64,000 nt of DNA, from the NCBI GenBank assembly GCA_963822955.1, contig CAWGJS010000002.1, forward strand, positions 248,001 through 312,000, written 5' to 3'. This document shows positions 59,671-64,000 of the stretch, in pieces; the stretch's first letter is position 1; every line of letters starts with the position of its first letter. The notes below the pieces were generated by a model. That model was not told where the DNA came from. It saw nothing but the letters and a program-made list of their open reading frames with translations, and searched no databases. The position numbers were made by a program, and so were the translations under genes. This stretch comes from JAJYUU01 sp963822955 (GTDB lineage Bacteria; Actinomycetota; Actinomycetes; Streptosporangiales; Streptosporangiaceae).

Positions 59671-60822
59671 CTACTGTCCGGCCGCGAGCAGCTCGCCCAT
59701 GACGGTCGCGCCCGTGCGCAGCACTGGCCGCAGTTCCTTCCGGTAGACGAGTTCGGTGGTGCGCGTGGTCGAGTGCCCGGCCAGCCCGGCGATCTCCTCG
59801 ATCGGCACGCCTGCCTCACTGGCGATGCTGACGAACGTGTGACGCAGTTCGCGTGGCGTCCACGATTCGCCCAATCCGGCTGCCTTGGTGAGTCGCCGCA
59901 TGGAGCGCCTGACGTTGTGCGAGTCCATCTCTGTACCGACAGACGTCGTGAACACGAGGCCGGTCTCGCGCCAGAGTTCACGCGCGGCTTCACGGTCGCG
60001 GTCCTGCTGCACCTTGCGACGCCGTAGCGCCTCGACGGTTTGGGGCGCGATCTTCAGGGTCCGCCGGGACTTGACGGTCTTGACGTCTCCGTGGGCGCGG
60101 GTTGAGCGCCAGACGTGAATGACCCCGGCGTCAAGGTCTACGTGATCCCATCGGAGCGCGCGGGCCTCCTCGGGCCGTACGCCTGTCATCACGGAGAGAA
60201 TGAGATACGACCCGATCCTCGGGTTCGCCTCTGCGGCTTGCACGAGCCTGATGGCGACGTCGCGGGTCATGGCCTTCGAAGGTCTCCCCGATGCCTGACC
60301 CTGGGGGCGCTCGGCGAGCGCGGCGACGTTGCGCCCTACAAGGTCGTGCGCTGCGGCGCGCTGGACGGCTCGGGTCAGAGCGTTGTGTGCGATCTGGACG
60401 GAGCGGGTCGAGCGGGTCTTCGCGATGGTGACGAGCGCGCGGCGTACATCCGTTGCGGTCAGGTCGCGGAGAGACCTGGAGCCGACCACGGCGAGGAGCG
60501 GTGCTACCCCGTCCGCGTTGAGCTTCCGTGTCCGCTCGCTGCGACCGTCGAGGCCGTGGGCGAGCCAGTCCTCGACGCACTCCCGCACCGTGTAGGTGCC
60601 CGAGGAGCGGACGCCCTGACGCTGCTCGTCGAGCTTCGCCTTCAACTTTGCCCTGGCCTCGGCCTTGGTCTTGGCAGACACCTTGACCCTGACGCGCTTG
60701 CCCTCGATCACTTCGGACGTCACGCCGCGCCAGAGGCCAGCACATCCCCGATGCCACTTCAGGTCCTGGCACTCGCCTCGATGCTCGAAGCTGAGCGACC
60801 CATCGCCTCGCCTACCTGCCAT
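59671..60822 (-). CDS. int: tyrosine integrase of the element
   Basis: A 383-residue phage-type integrase: N-terminal arm-binding domain (GSLSFEHRGECQDLKWHRGC, VKVSAKTKAEARAKL), core-binding domain (about 75-170), catalytic domain with Arg in MTGVRPEEARAL, Lys in KTVKSRRTLK, RELRHTFVSI, GHSTTRTTELVY with the nucleophilic Tyr. It starts 117 bases inside the right attachment site and reads inward, the standard arrangement. Responsible for recombination at tRNA-Val. Confidence 0.9.
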   Translation of the reverse strand: MAGRRGDGSLSFEHRGECQDLKWHRGCAGLWRGVTSEVIEGKRVRVKVSAKTKAEARAKLKAKLDEQRQGVRSSGTYTVRECVEDWLAHGLDGRSERTRKLNADGVAPLLAVVGSRSLRDLTATDVRRALVTIAKTRSTRSVQIAHNALTRAVQRAAAHDLVGRNVAALAERPQGQASGRPSKAMTRDVAIRLVQAAEANPRIGSYLILSVMTGVRPEEARALRWDHVDLDAGVIHVWRSTRAHGDVKTVKSRRTLKIAPQTVEALRRRKVQQDRDREAARELWRETGLVFTTSVGTEMDSHNVRRSMRRLTKAAGLGESWTPRELRHTFVSIASEAGVPIEEIAGLAGHSTTRTTELVYRKELRPVLRTGATVMGELLAAGQ

Positions 60823-60867
60823 CCGCGGCCCCTTCGCTGCTGGTCCGTGGACCCACGGTAGCAGTTA

Positions 60868-60888
60868 GGGACCACTCATGGGGACCAC
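60868..60888 (+). promoter_or_regulatory. paired GGGACCAC sites, right end
   Basis: GGGACCAC at 60868 and 60881 (period 13), between int and the attachment site; matches the pair at 52596/52608. Candidate integrase arm-binding sites. Confidence 0.5.
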
Positions 60889-60903
60889 TACTCAATTGAG
60901 TAG
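60888..60903. promoter_or_regulatory. 16-bp perfect palindrome upstream of int
   Basis: CTACTCAATTGAGTAG, a perfect palindrome just upstream of the integrase gene and touching the second GGGACCAC. Likely operator for int, or a site for the excisionase-like protein. Confidence 0.6.
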
Positions 60904-60938
60904 CGAAAAGTAGATCGAGGAATCCGCTGGTCAAGATC

Positions 60939-60984
60939 GTGGGCGCAACTGGGTTCGAACCAGTGACCCCTCGCTTGTAAGGCG
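60939..60984 (-). repeat. right attachment site inside tRNA-Val
   Basis: 46 bases identical to 52456-52501, covering the 3' 45 bases of tRNA-Val plus one base downstream. Recombination with the left site would excise the element and leave a whole tRNA gene. Confidence 0.9.
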
Positions 60985-61011
60985 AGTGCTCTACCGCTGA
61001 GCTATGCGCCC
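60940..61011 (-). tRNA. tRNA-Val (anticodon TAC)
   Basis: 72 bases. Acceptor GGGCGCA pairs with TGCGCCC, D arm GCTCAGCGGTAGAGC, anticodon stem CTCGC/GCGAG with loop CTTACAA giving anticodon TAC, T arm CACTGG-TTCGAAC-CCAGT(T). CCA is not encoded. Its 3' part is the integration target of the 8.5-kb element. Confidence 0.95.
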
Positions 61012-61108
61012 GTCTCCGCGGCCCGCAGGACCGCGCCCAAGCGTACCGCTCCCTCGCTGTCCGCGCGGCAGGCCCGGTAGCAGCTTCCCGCCAGGGCGCC
61101 AGAACCAG

Positions 61109-61495
61109 CTAGTGCTCGACGTAGTGCTCAGCTAGGTCTCGAGGCGCTTGGGCCAGCCAGCCGTCAGTAAGAACTGACCGCAGCGCCGCCAGCGACACCT
61201 TTCGCAACTCAACCAGGACAGCGGCGTACCCGTCGAAATGCGGGATCGTGAAGAACGCGTCCGGATTCGCTGCCAGGATGGCCTCTTTCTCGTGGAGGTC
61301 GGCCACCGAGACGGCGATAATCGGCCCGTCGGGTGGCGTCTCCGCGCCGAACCGGCGCAGGTCTGCCTTACTGAACGGCCGTTCCCACGCGAAAACCTTG
61401 CCGCCGACAGACCAGGCCCTGTTCCCGTGCCGCTCGCCCTCGGTCGCCTGCGGCAGCTGCAGCGCAAGCTCGGACACGTCCTCGAAGGTCGCCAC
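61109..61495 (-). CDS. MmcQ/YjbR family protein
   Basis: A 128-residue protein of the MmcQ/YjbR double-wing fold: FEDVSELALQLPQATEGERHG, GKVFAWERPFSKAD, IIAVSVADLHEKEAILAANPDAFF, IPHFDGYAAVLVELRKVS. Widespread, function uncertain; a DNA-binding role has been proposed for the fold. GTG 61495 follows TACGGTACT closely, suggesting a leaderless message. Confidence 0.85.
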   Translation of the reverse strand: MATFEDVSELALQLPQATEGERHGNRAWSVGGKVFAWERPFSKADLRRFGAETPPDGPIIAVSVADLHEKEAILAANPDAFFTIPHFDGYAAVLVELRKVSLAALRSVLTDGWLAQAPRDLAEHYVEH

Positions 61496-61513
61496 GCCAG
61501 TACCGTACTCGCC

Positions 61514-62560
61514 TCAGCGTCCGTCAAGATGCGTCAGCGCCAGCGCGGCAACCTCGTCCGCGACGGCCATCCGGTTCTGCAGCCAGGCGAAGCGGGCGTC
61601 CATCGCCGGCCCGCTCACGCCGTCAACAACCGCCAGTTCCAGATGCACCGCACCGACCACCGCGGGCGCGAACTTCACCGCGGCCGGCAGCAGCGAAAGC
61701 TCCCCGTCGGACAGGCTCCGCACGCTCAGGTAACCGTCTGCCACCGCAGTGATCCGGTCCTCGTCCGGCGCGATCAGCCAGGCCTCCGGATCATGGTCCG
61801 GCGTCGCCGAGTCGAGATGACATTCCACCAGGCAGTTGGCCAGATCAAGGACGGCCAGCCCAAGGCCGCCGGCTTCCCAGTCGATCAGCGTGACCGGACC
61901 ACCGGGAGGTTGCACGGCGGTCCGCGCCCACGCGTCACCGTGCACCACCGTCTCGGGCACGGCATCGGCGGCATCCAGCACCGTGATCACCGCTTGCCGG
62001 AACGCCTCATACATGGGCCGCCATGCGGCAGGCACACGCCCGCGGACGGCGTCCAGCCGGGCCAGGGTCACTGGTCCGGCTACCGCCGGGTGTCGCGGCG
62101 ACATGCCGGCCGTCGCGCCGGGCGTGACCGTCACGTCGTGCAGCAACCCGAGCGTCATCCCAAGCGCCCGAAGCTGGTTGAGCGTCGGGCGCAGCATGGT
62201 GCCGGGAACGACGGACGTCGCCCAGCTCAGCCACTGGCCCGCGACGCCGATCAGCTCGCCGGTCCGGGTCCGCACCGGCCGGGGCGCGGGATATCGGGCG
62301 GACTCGAGGCGCGCGAGCGTGAGTGCGCGTCCGAGCAGCCAGTCCGTCATGACCTCGTTACCGGGGCCACGGGAATTTTCTGGCACGGGCGCATCCGCCC
62401 GGAACGCACGGATGATCTGGCCGGGCCCGGTTGGCAGGGTCAGCCGGTAGGTAACGCGAAGCTCATGCGCCGAGCCCGCCACCGTGCAGATGTCCACTGG
62501 CCGGACCGACCGCTCGTGATACTCATCCAGCAGCCGTCCGACTAGCGCTGCATCAGTCAC
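61514..62560 (-). CDS. aminoglycoside phosphotransferase-like (APH/ChoK) kinase
   Basis: A 348-residue protein-kinase-like phosphotransferase: VVHGDAWARTAV (catalytic loop; the usual HGDxxxxN has T in place of N), VTLIDWEAGGLGLAVLDLAN (the D-W/F metal-binding motif), AWLIAPDEDRI. Substrate is a small molecule that cannot be named. It overlaps the upstream zinc-ribbon gene by ATGA, so the two form a unit. Confidence 0.8.
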   Translation of the reverse strand: MTDAALVGRLLDEYHERSVRPVDICTVAGSAHELRVTYRLTLPTGPGQIIRAFRADAPVPENSRGPGNEVMTDWLLGRALTLARLESARYPAPRPVRTRTGELIGVAGQWLSWATSVVPGTMLRPTLNQLRALGMTLGLLHDVTVTPGATAGMSPRHPAVAGPVTLARLDAVRGRVPAAWRPMYEAFRQAVITVLDAADAVPETVVHGDAWARTAVQPPGGPVTLIDWEAGGLGLAVLDLANCLVECHLDSATPDHDPEAWLIAPDEDRITAVADGYLSVRSLSDGELSLLPAAVKFAPAVVGAVHLELAVVDGVSGPAMDARFAWLQNRMAVADEVAALALTHLDGR

Positions 62561-62910
62561 GACATCGCGTACGGCGGTCGCTGCCTGCTTGGCCCGAGTA
62601 CTCTCGCGAGCGCGCGCTCGACCTCATCGGCCAGGTCCGCCGCGGTCTGGTCGGTGCTCCTGCCGTCACCAACGCTCGCCTCAGCCGGCTGGCCGACTGT
62701 ACCGCAGTCGCGGCACTCGACCTCGCCGAGCCGCCGGACCAGGTGAATGCTGCCGCACGTCTGGCAGCGGTCCAGCTCAGTCGTCCAGTCGGCGGCCACC
62801 TGGCAATCCGGGCAGATGAGGACCTGACGATCCCCGCGCACGCCTCGTCGCCAGGGGCTTTCGCCCCGGTCAGGGTCGACCTGCCGTATTCCGCACCGAT
62901 AGCAGGGCAT
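62557..62910 (-). CDS. multi-zinc-ribbon protein
   Basis: A 117-residue protein with four CxxC knuckles: CYRCG, CPDCQ, CQTCG, CRDCG, giving two zinc ribbons, and a helical C-terminus (AADLADEVERALARVLG). Function unknown; the overlap with the phosphotransferase gene indicates a common role. ATG 62910 begins with the first knuckle. Confidence 0.7.
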   Translation of the reverse strand: MPCYRCGIRQVDPDRGESPWRRGVRGDRQVLICPDCQVAADWTTELDRCQTCGSIHLVRRLGEVECRDCGTVGQPAEASVGDGRSTDQTAADLADEVERALARVLGPSRQRPPYAMS

Positions 62911-62972
62911 CCAGCCTGTCCCGATTCTGCCGGGCTGCCAGGAACTATCGCATCGCCAGACCAGCTGAGAAG

Positions 62973-63434
62973 CTAGTCCAGCTCAGCGAGGGCCTTCTGG
63001 TAGTCGGCGATCTCTCGTGCCTGCGGGATGGGGTTGACAACCTTCCACCGCACCACGCCGTTCTTGTCGATGATGAACGTTCCCCGAGTGGCGACGCCCA
63101 TGTTGTCATCGAAGACACCGTAGGCCCTGGCGACCTCGCCATGCGGCCAGAAGTCGGCGAGCATTGTGAAATCGAAATGTTCGCGATCAGCCCATGTCCG
63201 CAGCGCGTACATCGAGTCCACCGACACCGTCAGCAACTCGACGTCATCGCGGGTGACTTCAGGGAAGTCGTCCCGCATCGCGCACATCTCACTGCTGCAG
63301 ACGCCGCTGAACGCCAGCGGGTAGAAGACAAGCACGACATTCTTCTTGCCGCGGAAGCCGGACAGGGCCACCCGGTTGCCGTGCTGGTCTTTGAGCTCGA
63401 AGTCAGGGGCCTGATCGCCGACTTCCACCGACAT
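62973..63434 (-). CDS. peroxiredoxin (AhpE-like)
   Basis: A 153-residue thioredoxin-fold peroxidase: GDQAPDFELKDQHGNRVAL, VVLVFYPLAFSGVCSSEMC with the peroxidatic Cys (FSGVC) and a second Cys four residues on, then TVSVDSMYALRTWAD and the conserved Arg region. This fits the actinobacterial one/two-Cys AhpE/BCP group, which reduces organic hydroperoxides using mycothiol or thioredoxin. ATG 63434. Confidence 0.9.
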   Translation of the reverse strand: MSVEVGDQAPDFELKDQHGNRVALSGFRGKKNVVLVFYPLAFSGVCSSEMCAMRDDFPEVTRDDVELLTVSVDSMYALRTWADREHFDFTMLADFWPHGEVARAYGVFDDNMGVATRGTFIIDKNGVVRWKVVNPIPQAREIADYQKALAELD

Positions 63435-63602
63435 GAACTGATCCTCTCAGCGAGCTTCTGGGGAACGGAGCCACAGACGCGGCTCGCCGGGCACCCGCGG
63501 CCGGGGACCCGGCCGCTTCCCCGATGCGACTTAGTGTGTCATCACCGTCTGGGCGGCAAGAACCGCAGGTCCAGGTCAGCCGTAACTCGGGAGGCAGCGA
63601 CG

Positions 63603-64000
63603 TCAGCGGCGCGCCTTCGGTGCCACCAGCCGGGAGGCTGACCAGTCGCGCCCGGCGCTGACCGTAGAGGTCTGGGATAGGCCGGCCGTCGGCGCGGCCT
63701 CCCCGATCTCGCTGGGCTCGACGTGCCCGTCCCGCCCGGTCTTGGGCGTGAGCAGCAAGATGTAGCCGCCGTCCGCGAGCGGAGTGAGCGCATCTACCAG
63801 GGCGTCGACCAGATCCCCGTCGCCGTCGCGCCACCACAGCAGTACGCCGTCCACGACGTCGTCATAGTCCTCGTCGACGAGTTCGGCGCCTTCCAGGGCT
63901 ACGACGGAGTCGCGCAGCGCCTCGTCGCAGTCGTCGTCGTACCCGATCTCCTGCACCACGTGGCCGGGCTTGATGCCAAGCCTTTCCGCCAGGTCACGCT
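63603..64000 (-). CDS. DUF3052 protein (5' end outside the window)
   Basis: The frame reads from the right edge of the window: RDLAERLGIKPGHVVQEIGYDDDCDEALRDSV (cited in its parts LGIKPG and VQEIGYDDDCD), ELVDEDYDDVVDGVLLWWRDGDGDLVDAL, GGYILLLTPKTGRDGHVEPSEI. This is the DUF3052 pattern, conserved in Actinomycetota; function unknown. The apparent GTG start near 63959 is internal; the true start lies beyond position 64000. Confidence 0.85.
   Translation of the reverse strand, partial: RDLAERLGIKPGHVVQEIGYDDDCDEALRDSVVALEGAELVDEDYDDVVDGVLLWWRDGDGDLVDALVDALTPLADGGYILLLTPKTGRDGHVEPSEIGEAAPTAGLSQTSTVSAGRDWSASRLVAPKARR

Larger units (their letters stand above)
52456..60984. mobile_element. 8.5-kb integrative element in tRNA-Val(TAC)
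   Basis: Bounded by a perfect 46-bp direct repeat (52456-52501 and 60939-60984) formed by the 3' part of tRNA-Val. The right end keeps the whole tRNA; the left end has only the duplicated 3' part, as expected after site-specific integration. Next to the right end lies a tyrosine integrase. Cargo: excisionase-like protein, winged-helix protein, HNH nuclease, ankyrin protein, two hypotheticals, and a Tn554-like recombinase pair near the left end. No conjugation or capsid genes, so it is not self-transmissible by what can be seen: a small genomic island or a satellite. Confidence 0.85.

Noticed and set aside
1..64000. CRISPR array
   Set aside because: No series of regularly spaced 20-40-base repeats was seen, and no cas-like genes.

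Overview
The window is GC-rich DNA with strong G/C third-position bias. It carries several actinomycete marker families: a WhiB-like protein, tandem GAF-ANTAR regulators, DUF3040, DUF3052, DUF6458, GlsB/LapA membrane proteins, and many GTG starts and ATGA gene overlaps. I read it as a chromosomal segment of a soil-type, high-GC actinomycete (Actinomycetota). Genus cannot be fixed from the sequence.

Layout. 1-8.9 kb: a worn region. A trimethylamine-dehydrogenase-like flavoprotein lies among fragments of a sterol desaturase, an alpha/beta hydrolase, an MFS transporter and a hydroxyacid dehydrogenase. These are followed by two GAF-ANTAR proteins and small stress-type proteins (CsbD, DUF3040, WhiB-like, GlsB). 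10-15.8 kb: an envelope-stress block of winged-helix regulator, LapA, GlsB, LapA, GlsB, DUF6458, slipin, a membrane protein and DUF1003. 16-24 kb: an MFS exporter with a cytidylate-kinase-like protein, small YCII/GYD/YunG proteins, a broken FAD monooxygenase and a G1-type peptidase without an obvious start. 24.4-29.1 kb: a carbohydrate locus (GT4, toroid protein, GH130, convergent GT4). 29.1-30.4 kb: a base-for-base second copy (1264 bp) of the 10.1-11.4 kb regulator-LapA-GlsB segment. 30.5-35.4 kb: acyl-CoA desaturase, VOC protein and a YefM/YoeB toxin-antitoxin pair with clear operators.

36-52.3 kb: two extracytoplasmic flavin/electron-transfer loci, each beside an OmpR-type two-component system. 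The first is ferric-reductase-like protein, FMN-binding protein, ApbE, then regulator and kinase, followed by a methyltransferase operon, an exported hydrolase and a phosphodiester glycosidase. The second is a tightly coupled operon (small membrane protein, ApbE, haem-type membrane protein, NuoF-like protein, ferredoxin) divergent from a second regulator/kinase pair. Both regulators have 11-bp-period repeats just upstream, and similar 11-bp repeats precede the exported hydrolase and the glycosidase.

52.46-60.98 kb: an 8.5-kb integrative element in tRNA-Val(TAC), bounded by a perfect 46-bp duplication of the tRNA 3' part. It carries an integrase beside the intact tRNA, an excisionase-like protein, a winged-helix protein, an HNH nuclease, an ankyrin protein and a Tn554-like pair of tyrosine recombinases, the second frameshifted. 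Pairs of GGGACCAC sit just inside both ends. 61-64 kb: ordinary chromosome (MmcQ/YjbR, phosphotransferase, zinc ribbon, peroxiredoxin, DUF3052 cut by the window edge).
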